Source of the DNA: an uncultured Pseudomonadota bacterium
GTDB taxonomy: Bacteria; Pseudomonadota; Gammaproteobacteria; Burkholderiales; Burkholderiaceae_C
Assembly: GCA_900320815.1 (NCBI GenBank)
Contig: ONTY01000108.1
Span: 1 to 7,090, forward strand
Direction: 5' to 3'
DNA length: 7,090 nucleotides
The position numbers and the translations under genes are program-made. Below the pieces are notes generated by a model that ran no database searches, was not told the DNA's origin, and saw only the letters and a list, made by a program, of their open reading frames with translations. Below, piece by piece: positions 1-6,046 of this stretch (position 1 is the first letter of the stretch; every line of letters starts with the position of its first letter).

Positions 1-440
1 CCGTGCTGCTGGCCGATGCCGACGGGCGCGCCGTCGCCGCCGCACACGCGGGCTGGCGCAGCCTTGCCGCCGGCGTGCTGGAGGGCGCCGTGACGCGCGT
101 GCGCGAGTTGGCCGGAGCGCCGCCGGAAGAGGGGGAAGTCGTCGCCTGGCTCGGACCCTGCATCGGTCCTGCGGCGTTTGAAGTGGGCGATGAGGTGCGC
201 GCTGCCTTTCTTGCCGCTGATGAAAACGCCGCTGCCTGCTTTGCGCCGCACGGCAGCGGGCACTGGCGCGCCAACCTGTCCGCCCTTGCGCGGGCGCGCC
301 TTGCCGCCTGCGGCGTGCAGCGCATCGCCGGCAACGACGGCAGCCGCCAGTGGTGCACCTTCAGCCAGCCGCAGCACTGGTATTCGTATCGGCGCGACGG
401 GCGCACCGGGCGCATGGCGGCGTGCGTGTGGCTGGAGTGA
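1..440 (+). CDS. pgeF: Peptidoglycan editing factor PgeF (YfiH/laccase-domain family), C-terminal part
   Basis: The gene enters from the left edge in frame (codons begin at base 3) and stops with TGA at 438-440, so about 145 C-terminal residues are visible. Family signatures in order are HAGWR (His codon at 45-47), GPCIGPAAFEVG in the middle, and a C-terminal QWCTF...YSYRRDGRTGRMA block. These are the hallmarks of the DUF152/YfiH/Cu-oxidase_4 family. In that family the HAGWR histidine and a more upstream Cys/His pair form the metal or active site; the upstream pair lies outside the window. The residue after HAGWR is Ser, where Gly is more usual. Family knowledge: PgeF is a cytosolic enzyme that corrects misincorporated residues (L-Ser for L-Ala) in peptidoglycan precursors; older annotations call it polyphenol oxidase/laccase. 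A two-way terminator follows, and the next gene is convergent. Family assignment is secure; the exact reaction is inferred. Confidence 0.93.
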   Translation, partial: VLLADADGRAVAAAHAGWRSLAAGVLEGAVTRVRELAGAPPEEGEVVAWLGPCIGPAAFEVGDEVRAAFLAADENAAACFAPHGSGHWRANLSALARARLAACGVQRIAGNDGSRQWCTFSQPQHWYSYRRDGRTGRMAACVWLE

Positions 441-512
441 TACCCATTGCCTTGGTGATTCATCACCCGCAAACATTGCTGGCGATGGATATTGAATGCA
501 AGGAGTATGCGG
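440..512. repeat. Dispersed intergenic repeat, copy A (after pgeF)
   Basis: Starting at the last base of the pgeF stop codon, 33 bases (440-472) align without gaps to 4437-4469 after cvpA, with 26 identities. These include the identical 11-mer ATACCCATTGC and the identical 7-mer CCCGCAA. The similarity resumes at 498-512 (GCAAGG, two extra bases, TATGCGG) against 4466-4478. Relative to the other copy, this one carries about 29 extra bases (473-501), flanked by GCAA on both sides. Within it, 440-450 and 482-492 form an imperfect inverted repeat (9 of 11 positions). No known element family is recognised. Confidence 0.5.
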
Positions 513-523
513 AAAGCGGGGGT

Positions 524-554
524 GAAAAACCGCGCATGTGGTGCGCGGTTTTTT
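524..554. terminator. Bidirectional intrinsic terminator between pgeF and the Sel1 gene
   Basis: A run of five A (525-529) and the arm CCGCGC (530-535) pair with GCGCGG (543-548) and six T (549-554) across a 7-base loop. Read on the plus strand, this is a GC stem followed by a T tract that would end pgeF transcripts. Read on the minus strand, the A run becomes the T tract and would end the Sel1-gene transcript. The placement between two convergent stop codons (440 and 569) fits this double role. Confidence 0.88.
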
Positions 555-568
555 GTGGGGGCAGGCGC

Positions 569-1078
569 TTATTCGCCCAGGCGGTGGAGTTTTTGCGCGG
601 CGCTTTTGCGCCCGCGTTTGGCGGCCTGGCGATACAGGCGCACGGCCTCATCGCGGTTTTGCGCCACGCCGATGCCGTCCAGATAGCAGTCGCCCATGTC
701 TTCCAGCCCGATGGCGTGGCCGGCCTGCGCCGCTTTCTGGTACCACTCAAAGGCTTGCGCGCCGTCGTGCATCACGCCTTTGCCCTGACGGTACAAATCG
801 CCCAGATTGTGCATGGCCAGGGCGTTGCCATATTCAGCGGCAAGCTGGTAATACTCAAAGGCTTTTTGCGCGTCTTTTTTCAAACCGTGCAGCCCGCGCT
901 CGTGCCAGACGCCAAGGCTGTTGATTTTTGCGGCGTTTTGCGGACTCGGTGATGCCGCAGCGGCAATGGCCTGGTTGAGTTCCTTGTCCATTTTTTGCTG
1001 CGCCATTGCTGGCGAAACTGCAATAAGTGCGGCGGCGCAGGCGGCGGCGCAGGCGGCGGCTTTTGCAGTGAGTTTCAT
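569..1078 (-). CDS. Exported Sel1-like repeat (TPR-like) protein
   Basis: The protein is 169 residues from the ATG at 1078. This start is chosen over the longer open frame because AAGGAG lies 9 bases upstream and the protein then opens with a classic signal peptide: MKLTAK, a hydrophobic Ala-rich core, and AMA before QQ near residue 26. The mature part carries about three Sel1-like repeats (roughly residues 50-85, 86-121 and 122-157). Each shows the pattern A..LG..Y..G.GV..D...A..WY..AA..G, as in ALAMHNLGDLYRQGKGV and GLEDMGDCYLDGIGVAQ. Sel1 repeats form alpha-alpha hairpins that act as protein-binding scaffolds. The partner is unknown here, and a periplasmic location is inferred from the signal peptide. 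The gene ends just beyond a shared terminator with pgeF and is divergent from folC with only 71 bases between them. Specific function is unknown. Confidence 0.9.
   Translation of the reverse strand: MKLTAKAAACAAACAAALIAVSPAMAQQKMDKELNQAIAAAASPSPQNAAKINSLGVWHERGLHGLKKDAQKAFEYYQLAAEYGNALAMHNLGDLYRQGKGVMHDGAQAFEWYQKAAQAGHAIGLEDMGDCYLDGIGVAQNRDEAVRLYRQAAKRGRKSAAQKLHRLGE
1030..1060 (-). repeat. 12-bp tandem repeat in the Sel1-gene signal peptide
   Basis: About two and a half copies of a GCGGCGGCGCAG-type unit encode repeated Ala-Ala-Ala-Cys steps in the hydrophobic core of the signal peptide. The unit is a multiple of three, so copy-number changes would lengthen or shorten the core in frame. Confidence 0.55.
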
Positions 1079-1087
1079 GGCAGTGTT

Positions 1088-1093
1088 CTCCTT
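1088..1093 (-). promoter_or_regulatory. Ribosome binding site of the Sel1-repeat gene
   Basis: On the minus strand this reads AAGGAG, 9 bases before the ATG at 1078. It settles the start codon, because the 33 extra codons of the longer open frame have neither this signal nor protein-like sequence. Confidence 0.8.
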
Positions 1094-1094
1094 A

Positions 1095-1123
1095 TTGGTG
1101 GTGCAGAAAGCGGCAAGTATGCG
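1095..1123 (+). promoter_or_regulatory. Possible sigma-70-like promoter for folC
   Basis: TTGGTG (1095-1100) and TATGCG (1118-1123) are separated by 17 bases, about 27 bases before the proposed folC ATG. Each hexamer matches the consensus at only about half its positions, so this is a weak candidate. It is the best spaced pair I see in the 71-base divergent gap. Confidence 0.22.
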
Positions 1124-1149
1124 TGCGGCGGCGCGCCACAATCCTTGCC

Positions 1150-2484
1150 ATGACACACACTTTTGAGGCACTGCCACACACGCTGGATGAATGGCTGCGG
1201 CTCATTGAGCAGCGCAGCCCGCAGCGGCTGATTGACCTGGGGCTGGAGCGCGTGCGCGCCGTGGCAGCGCGCATGGGGCTGCGCGTGGCGGCGCCGGTAT
1301 TCACGGTGGCGGGCACAAATGGCAAGGGGTCGGTGTGCGCGCTGCTGGAGGCGATGCTGCGCGCGGCGGGCTGGCGCACGGGCGTCTACACCTCGCCGCA
1401 CCTGCTGCGCTTTGAGGAACGCTGCCGCATTGATGGCGCAAACGCCGCGCCGCAGGTGCTGGCGGCTGCCTTTGCGCGCGTGGAGGCGGCGCGCGGCGAA
1501 GTGCCGCTGACCTACTTTGAGTTCACCACGCTGGGCGCGCTGGATGCAATGCTGCGCGCGGGCGTGGAGGCGCTCATTTTGGAAGTGGGCCTCGGCGGGC
1601 GGCTGGATGCAGTGAACATCGTGGACGCCGATTGCGCCATTCTCACCAGCGTGGGGGTGGATCACACGCAGCTGCTGGGAGCCACGCGCGAGGCCATCGG
1701 GCGCGAGAAGGCGGGCATCATGCGCGCGGGGCGTCCCGCCATCATCTGCGACGCGCAGCCGCCCGCAAGCGTGCTGGCGCACGCGGCGGCCATCGGTGCC
1801 GATGCGTGGCTGGCGGGGCGCGATTTCACTGCGCAAACCGATGGCGCGCAGTGGGCGTGGACGGGGCGCGGGCAGCGCGTGGAAAGCCTGCCGCTGCCTG
1901 CCTTGCCGGGCGCGCACCAGTTGGGCAATGCGGCGGGCGCCATCGCCGCGCTGCAGGCACTGAAAGAGCGTTTGCCTGTGCCGGAAGCGGCGCTGCGCGC
2001 GGGGTTGCTGACCGCCATGCTGCCCGGGCGGCTGCAGGTGCTGCCGGCATCAGGCGAAGCGCCCGAAATGGTGCTGGATGTGGCGCACAACCCGCAGGCG
2101 GCGACGGTGCTGGCGCAGGCGCTGCACGCGCTTGGAGCGGCGCCGCGCACGCACGCCGTGTTTGGCGCCATGGCAGATAAAGACGTGGCGGGCGTGCTCG
2201 CGTGCCTGGATGATGTGGTGGACGCCTGGTATTTCTGCGACCTGCCCACGCCGCGCGCTGCCAGCGCCGGGCAGGTGCTGGAGATTTGGCGCGGCGCAAC
2301 AAAACGCGTATCCGAAGTGGCTGCCGCCACCTTCGCCAGCCCTGCGGCGGCGCTGGATGCGGCGGCGCGCGCATGTTGCAGCGCAGATAGAATCGCACTC
2401 TTTGGCTCGTTTTTCACCGTCGCTGGCGTGCTGACCCACGGCACGCCGCACATCACAGCAGGGCAGGGCGTGCAATACCGCTGA
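1150..2484 (+). CDS. folC: Bifunctional dihydrofolate synthase / folylpolyglutamate synthase FolC
   Basis: FolC is a cytosolic Mur-ligase-type enzyme that uses ATP to join glutamate to dihydropteroate, giving dihydrofolate, and then adds further glutamates to reduced folates. From the ATG at 1150 it has 444 residues, near the family norm. Motifs in order: P-loop GTNGKGS (55-61), YTSPHLLRFEERCRI (80-94), YFEFTT (122-127), LEVGLGGRLDAVN (144-156), VGVDHTQLLG (168-177), and REKAGI, with the Lys at 187 likely to be the carbamylated metal-bridging residue. Next come LPGRLQV (291-297) and DVAHNPQA (310-317), which opens the C-terminal domain. A GTG at 1123 gives nine more residues. I prefer 1150 because the extra residues (MRRRATILA) do not look conserved, but neither start has a clear ribosome binding site. 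It is first of a unit with dedD (70-base gap) and cvpA. Upstream, accD might be expected in Burkholderiales, but a divergent Sel1 gene is found. Confidence 0.95.
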   Translation: MTHTFEALPHTLDEWLRLIEQRSPQRLIDLGLERVRAVAARMGLRVAAPVFTVAGTNGKGSVCALLEAMLRAAGWRTGVYTSPHLLRFEERCRIDGANAAPQVLAAAFARVEAARGEVPLTYFEFTTLGALDAMLRAGVEALILEVGLGGRLDAVNIVDADCAILTSVGVDHTQLLGATREAIGREKAGIMRAGRPAIICDAQPPASVLAHAAAIGADAWLAGRDFTAQTDGAQWAWTGRGQRVESLPLPALPGAHQLGNAAGAIAALQALKERLPVPEAALRAGLLTAMLPGRLQVLPASGEAPEMVLDVAHNPQAATVLAQALHALGAAPRTHAVFGAMADKDVAGVLACLDDVVDAWYFCDLPTPRAASAGQVLEIWRGATKRVSEVAAATFASPAAALDAAARACCSADRIALFGSFFTVAGVLTHGTPHITAGQGVQYR

Positions 2485-2554
2485 ACACTGCCGCAGGCAT
2501 CCCAGCCGCTTTGCACTAGGCATTGCCCGCCGCCGCGCCCGTCGGAAAGCTCTC

Positions 2555-3709
2555 ATGGCTTTATTCAGATTTGGCCAAACCACCATTCCCGAACCTTCCT
2601 CACATCCGGCGCCGCGCCAATTTGGCCGCCGTCGCAGTGCTGCTGCGGAGCCGCCGCCCGAGACGCTGGATGCCATCCGCCGTCGCGCTCGCCATCGCCT
2701 GCTGGGCGCGGCGCTGCTCGTGGCCGCTGCCGTCGTTGGGCTGCCCATGCTCTTTGACCAACAGCCGCGCCCGGTGAGTGTGGACGCGCAACTCTCCATT
2801 CCTGACAAAGACGACGTCGCCCCGCTGCAAGTGCCCGCCGCCGAGAGCCTGGACGCGCGCGAAGAAGTCGTGCTGGCAGACGACGAACCCTCCGCCGCTG
2901 CCGAGCCTGTGCCCGTGCCGGCGCCAACACCTGCTACCGCACCCAGCGCGCAGCCACTCAAACAAGCCGCTGCTCCCGCTGCCGACGAGCCAGCGCCGTC
3001 ACGCGCCACGCGCCGTCAGGCGGCGCAAGCCAAGGCAGAAAAAGAGCGCCGCGAGCAACAGGCAGCGGCTCAAGCCCGCGTCGAGCGCGAGAAAGAACGT
3101 CGCCAGCAGCAGGCCAAAGTGGAAAAAGAGCGCAAAGAGCAGCAAGCCAAGGCAGAAAAAGAGCGCCGCGAGCAACAGGCCGCTGCCCAAGCGCGCGCCG
3201 AGCGCGAGAGAGAGCGTCGCGATGCGCAAGCTGCCCAAGCGCGCGCCGAGCGCGAGAGAGAGCGTCGCGAAGCGCAAGCCGCCCAAGCGCGCGCCGAGCA
3301 AGAGCGCCGCCAGCAGCAGGCCAAGGCGGATAAAGAGCGCAAAGAGCAGCAGGCCAAGGCAGAAAAAGAGCGCAAAGAGCGTCAGGCCAAGGCGGATAAA
3401 GAGCGCCGCGAAGCGCAGGCGCGCGAAGCTGCGCGTGCGCGCAGCCTGCTGGAAGGGGGCGGCACCGCTGCTGCCTCCTCGCAGCGTTTCTTCATTCAAA
3501 TCGGCGCCTTTGCTGACCCCGCCGCTGCGCGTCAAGCACGCCAGAAGGCCACACGCGCTGGTGTGAAAACGTATACGCAAGCCATCAAAACCAGCGCCGG
3601 CCAGCGCACGCGCGTGCGTGCCGGCCCCTTTGCCTCGCGCCAAGCCGCTGACCAAGCCGCAGCCAAACTGCGCCTGCAGGGGCTGCCCGCCGCTGTGCAG
3701 GCCATGTAA
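2555..3709 (+). CDS. dedD: SPOR-domain cell-division protein, DedD type, with long charged repeat region
   Basis: The protein has 384 residues. Its ATG is preceded by GGAAAG at 2544-2549, 5 bases away. Layout: a basic cytoplasmic N-terminus (1-47) with TLDAIRRRARHR just before one membrane helix (about 48-67), then a Pro/Ala-rich acidic linker (70-150). A Lys/Glu/Arg/Gln/Ala-rich repeat region (about 153-296), likely a long single helix or coiled coil like that of TolA, follows. A C-terminal SPOR domain (309-384) contains FFIQIGAFADPAAARQ and RTRVRAGPFASRQAADQ. SPOR domains bind peptidoglycan lacking stem peptides at the division septum, so this is probably a single-pass inner-membrane protein with its SPOR domain in the periplasm, contributing to constriction. 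The position between folC and cvpA matches dedD of other proteobacteria. It is longer than usual for DedD (E. coli about 220 residues), the surplus being the charged repeats. FtsN-like or TolA-like naming is possible, but synteny favours DedD. Confidence 0.88.
   Translation: MALFRFGQTTIPEPSSHPAPRQFGRRRSAAAEPPPETLDAIRRRARHRLLGAALLVAAAVVGLPMLFDQQPRPVSVDAQLSIPDKDDVAPLQVPAAESLDAREEVVLADDEPSAAAEPVPVPAPTPATAPSAQPLKQAAAPAADEPAPSRATRRQAAQAKAEKERREQQAAAQARVEREKERRQQQAKVEKERKEQQAKAEKERREQQAAAQARAERERERRDAQAAQARAERERERREAQAAQARAEQERRQQQAKADKERKEQQAKAEKERKERQAKADKERREAQAREAARARSLLEGGGTAAASSQRFFIQIGAFADPAAARQARQKATRAGVKTYTQAIKTSAGQRTRVRAGPFASRQAADQAAAKLRLQGLPAAVQAM
3026..3424 (+). repeat. Degenerate repeats encoding the charged helix of DedD
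   Basis: The region is built from variants of KAEKERREQQA and AQARAERERERR. Two DNA repeats are especially close. A 38-base stretch at 3026-3063 recurs exactly at 3143-3180 (117-base offset, 39 codons), with the homology running on imperfectly. Two adjacent 48-bp units, 3185-3232 and 3233-3280, differ at only two bases (T/A at 3223/3271 and T/C at 3232/3280), followed by the first 19 bases of a third copy at 3281-3299. All unit lengths are multiples of three, so expansion or contraction would stay in frame. Confidence 0.9.
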
Positions 3710-3741
3710 AGACTCACACACACGAGAAAGGCATAACCGCC

Positions 3742-4410
3742 ATGCTTGACGACGCATTGCAACTGCTGCCCGCCCTGGACTGGCTGGCGCTGGGTGTGCT
3801 GGCCATCGCAATGGTGATGGGCGCCTGGCGCGGGCTGCTCTATGGCGTCATTTCCATCTTGGGCTGGGTCGCGGCCTTTCTGGCTGCGGGGCACTTGGGG
3901 CGGCTGGCGGGTATGGCGCTGCCGCTGGGTGACGAGCGCCTGCGCACCATCGCTGGTGCGGCGCTCATTTTTGTTCTCGTGCTCTTTGCCAGTGGTGCTA
4001 CGGCGCACCTGGTGCGGCGGCTGGCGGCAGCTGTGGGTATGCGCCCGGTGGATCGCATCTTGGGTGCCGCCTTTGGGCTGCTGCAAGCCCTGCTGCTGGA
4101 GCTTGGGTTGGTCGTCATGCTCGGCTCTACCCCGCTGGCGTGGACAGATATGTGGAAAAACGCCAACAGCGTGCGCATCCTGCAAGGCATGTGGACGCAC
4201 ATCGCCCCCATGCTTCCTGCGCTGCCGCAGCCCGGCAGCAATGTGGAAAAGAAAGATGGCAGCAGCAATGGGCAGCAGGAAAACAAGGAAGCCGCATCTG
4301 GCAGCGCCGCTGCTGCCCCAGTTCAGCCCAAAGAACCCGTGCCTCCTGCCGTGATGCCGTGGCGGAAGGCGCCCGAAGTCGTCCCCGCGCCGCAGCGCAG
4401 TGGCAATTGA
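3742..4410 (+). CDS. cvpA: CvpA family inner-membrane protein
   Basis: The protein has 222 residues. GAGAAAGG at 3724-3731 lies 10 bases before the ATG, and the gap to the dedD stop is only 32 bases, so the two are probably co-transcribed. Four hydrophobic segments are visible, near residues 13-29, 32-50, 68-90 and 104-128. Family-typical sequences are LDWLALGVL (12-20), GAWRGLLYGVISILGWVAAF (27-46) and MRPVDRILGAAFGLLQALLL (100-119). CvpA was named for colicin V production in E. coli and has been linked to envelope stress tolerance; its biochemical role is unsettled. The usual length is about 160-170 residues. Here about 60 extra residues (from 163) form a hydrophilic Ala/Pro/Lys-rich tail with no recognised domain. 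In most proteobacteria purF follows cvpA; here an intrinsic terminator and two opposite-strand regulatory genes follow. Family membership is firm and molecular function unknown. Confidence 0.92.
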   Translation: MLDDALQLLPALDWLALGVLAIAMVMGAWRGLLYGVISILGWVAAFLAAGHLGRLAGMALPLGDERLRTIAGAALIFVLVLFASGATAHLVRRLAAAVGMRPVDRILGAAFGLLQALLLELGLVVMLGSTPLAWTDMWKNANSVRILQGMWTHIAPMLPALPQPGSNVEKKDGSSNGQQENKEAASGSAAAAPVQPKEPVPPAVMPWRKAPEVVPAPQRSGN

Positions 4411-4412
4411 GC

Positions 4413-4434
4413 AGCGCGAGGCATCGCGCTTTTC
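4413..4434 (+). terminator. Intrinsic terminator of the folC-dedD-cvpA unit
   Basis: AGCGCGA (4413-4419) pairs with TCGCGCT (4424-4430) around the tetraloop GGCA, and TTT then CC follow. It begins three bases after the cvpA stop codon, which supports cvpA as the last gene of the unit. The T tract is short, so termination may be incomplete. Confidence 0.72.
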
Positions 4435-4436
4435 CT

Positions 4437-4513
4437 ATACCCATTGCATTTATGCTCCATTGCCCGCAAGGTATGCGGGCAGCCAAGATATACCTCGTCG
4501 ATAGATGGGCTAT
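4437..4513. repeat. Dispersed intergenic repeat, copy B (after cvpA), with internal hairpin
   Basis: Bases 4437-4469 match copy A (440-472) at 26 of 33 positions without gaps, and 4466-4478 matches 498-512 with two bases missing. Inside lies a perfect 7-bp hairpin, GCCCGCA (4462-4468) and TGCGGGC (4474-4480), with loop AGGTA. The end at 4504-4513 (GATGGGCTAT) is an imperfect inverted echo of the opening ATACCCATTGC, so the element may span 4437-4513. It lies directly after a terminator, as copy A lies directly after a stop codon. Neither strand has a T tract after this hairpin, so it is unlikely to be a simple terminator. Confidence 0.45.
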
Positions 4514-4564
4514 TAAGCGCGCTTCCTGTGGGCGCCTGCACCCGGCTTGCACACGCGCAGCCAA

Positions 4565-4614
4565 GGCAGCCTCAAGGGTTGCCGCAAGCCGTGTGGGTGC
4601 GGTGTGCGGCTGCC
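4565..4614 (-). other. Nested inverted repeat just past the histidine kinase stop codon
   Basis: The outer arms GGCAGCC (4565-4571) and GGCTGCC (4608-4614) are exact complements. Inside, GCCGCA (4581-4586) can pair with TGCGGT (4598-4603), including one G-U pair, or alternatively with TGCGGC at 4605-4610. It begins one base beyond the kinase TAA on the minus strand. A role as transcript 3' end or stabiliser is possible, but there is no T tract on either strand, so I do not call it an intrinsic terminator. The rest of the 4411-4615 spacer holds the cvpA terminator, repeat copy B and an unassigned stretch at 4514-4564. Confidence 0.35.
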
Positions 4615-4615
4615 G

Positions 4616-6046
4616 TTACAGCCCACTGGGGCCAGTGGCTGGAGGGGCGCTGGCTTGGCGCAGCTGCACGATGACCATCAGCCCGCCGCTGGGAGCATTG
4701 ACCACATGCAGGCGCCCTTCCATGCTCTCGACGATGCGCGAGACGATGGCCAACCCCAGCCCGGAGCCAGCGGCGGCGGTGCGTGCGCCGTCGGCACGGA
4801 AAAAGGGGAGCGTGAGCTGCGAGAGGATGCTGTCGGGCACGCCGGGGCCGTGGTCATGCACGCGCAGCGTCACCCAGCCTTCGCGCGCCGTGGCGGCGAT
4901 GCGCACACGGGCGCGGTTCTCGCCGGGGGTTTTGCCGTAGCGGCGCGCGTTTTCCAGCAAGTTGGCGATGACGCGGGCGAACTCCACCTCGTCGCACAGC
5001 ACGTAGAGCGCCGGGTCAACATTAATACGCACCAGGATGTCGTCGCGCACCAGAAAGGGCGCCGCACCAGTGCGCACCAGGCGCGCAAGCTGCATGGAGT
5101 GCAGCGTGCGGTTGCCGGGACGTGCGTAGTCCAGAAACTTGCCGATGATGGTGTCGACCTGGCTTATGTCGTCGCTCATGTGCACACGCGCATCTTCTTC
5201 GGGCACGCTCATCTCTATTTCCAGGCGCAGGCGTGCCAGCGGCGTGCGCAAGTCGTGCGAGATGCCGGCAAGCATTTGCGCGCGGTCTTGCTCGGCTTTG
5301 GCTAGTTGGTTGGCCATGCGGTTGAAGGCGATGTTGACGTCGCGCACTTCGTTGGTGACGGTGGCCTCGTTCAGGCGCAGCGCAGCGTATTTGCCTTCGC
5401 GCACGCTGGCGGCGGCGGCGGCAAGCTGGCGCAGCGGGCGATTGAGCAGCAGTGATATGGCGGCGGCGCCAATGAGGCTCAACACCCCGATGAGCGTCAT
5501 CCAGCGCAGCCAGGTGCTGCTGCGCTGCACGATTGCGGCGCGCGAGCGTTCCATGAGCAGCCAGTAGGGGTCCCCCTGGATGTCAAAGCCAATCCACAGC
5601 CCAGGCTTGTCGTTGACGCTGCACGCCAGGATGGTGCTCTCGCCCAGATTGGCAGCCAGCCCGTGGCTGATGGCGCGCTCAATGCTGTTGCGCGTAAAAG
5701 GGGTGTAGCGGTCGCCCGCCTCGCGCGGCAGGATGTGCACCTGTTCCTGCTCACCCAACTCTTTGATGAGCGAGATGCGCTCAATCGCGTCCGCATACAC
5801 CAGCGCCGCGCGCGAGAGGTTGACCAGCGAAGCCATCTGACGCGCGCCTTCGGCAACGTGCGGCTCCAGCTCCTGAGTGCGCCAGAACATGCTCATGCGC
5901 AGCCACGGGCGCGGCGGCTCACCAGTGGGCATGGGTTCGAGTGGCAGCACAGAGGAAATACCCCCGCTGTCGCTCTCCAGCGCGATGGTGGCGGCGCCAC
6001 TGGCGGAGAAAGGGGAGGAGGAGGATGTGGTGGTGGTGTCGCCCAT
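4616..6046 (-). CDS. envZ: EnvZ-type sensor histidine kinase, apparently lacking the first membrane helix
   Basis: The protein is 476 residues. Order: a low-complexity Thr/Ser/Pro N-terminus (1-48), a sensor-like region (58-178), one membrane helix (about 182-201), a HAMP linker (202-252) and the HisKA dimerisation domain. The phosphoacceptor is His264 in GISHDLRTPLARLRLE. The HATPase domain follows, with N box NLLENARRYG (362-371), G1 box HDHGPGVPDSI (398-408) and G2 box GSGLGLAIV (427-435). All catalytic motifs look intact. Kinases of this type normally have a membrane helix on each side of the sensor. Here MSMFWRT (51-57), which I would expect to precede helix one, is followed directly by QELEPH, leaving only the second helix. 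The start is uncertain: the ATG at 6046 has no clear ribosome binding site, and internal ATGs exist at residues 39, 51 and 53. It lies 136 bases after the response regulator and should phosphorylate it. The symbol envZ is by family and pairing. Confidence 0.88.
   Translation of the reverse strand: MGDTTTTSSSSPFSASGAATIALESDSGGISSVLPLEPMPTGEPPRPWLRMSMFWRTQELEPHVAEGARQMASLVNLSRAALVYADAIERISLIKELGEQEQVHILPREAGDRYTPFTRNSIERAISHGLAANLGESTILACSVNDKPGLWIGFDIQGDPYWLLMERSRAAIVQRSSTWLRWMTLIGVLSLIGAAAISLLLNRPLRQLAAAAASVREGKYAALRLNEATVTNEVRDVNIAFNRMANQLAKAEQDRAQMLAGISHDLRTPLARLRLEIEMSVPEEDARVHMSDDISQVDTIIGKFLDYARPGNRTLHSMQLARLVRTGAAPFLVRDDILVRINVDPALYVLCDEVEFARVIANLLENARRYGKTPGENRARVRIAATAREGWVTLRVHDHGPGVPDSILSQLTLPFFRADGARTAAAGSGLGLAIVSRIVESMEGRLHVVNAPSGGLMVIVQLRQASAPPATGPSGL

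Noticed and set aside
350..952. Plus-strand open frame across the pgeF end, terminator and Sel1 gene
   Set aside because: It runs through a strong terminator and antisense to a signal-peptide/Sel1-repeat protein with a good ribosome binding site.
1075..1917. Long minus-strand open frame opposite folC (similar antisense frames at 1662-2516, 2050-3009 and 3532-4200)
   Set aside because: Arg/Ala/His-rich composition with no family motifs, fully overlapping well-recognised plus-strand genes. Typical spurious frames in GC-rich DNA.
3185..3299. 48-bp tandem units considered as a CRISPR or origin iteron array
   Set aside because: The units are contiguous without spacers, in frame, and encode a charged helix within a clear SPOR protein.
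2999..3811. Minus-strand open frame rich in Leu/Ala/Phe repeats opposite dedD
   Set aside because: The repeats are the complement of the dedD Lys/Glu/Arg repeats. The plus-strand frame has a ribosome binding site, membrane helix and SPOR domain.
4462..4480. Perfect hairpin considered as a tRNA arm or terminator
   Set aside because: There is no cloverleaf or T-loop sequence around it and no T tract on either strand. Kept only as part of the repeat element.
4140..4940. Plus-strand open frames across 4140-5305
   Set aside because: They cross the cvpA end and terminator and lie antisense to the kinase ATPase domain. Composition is non-protein-like.
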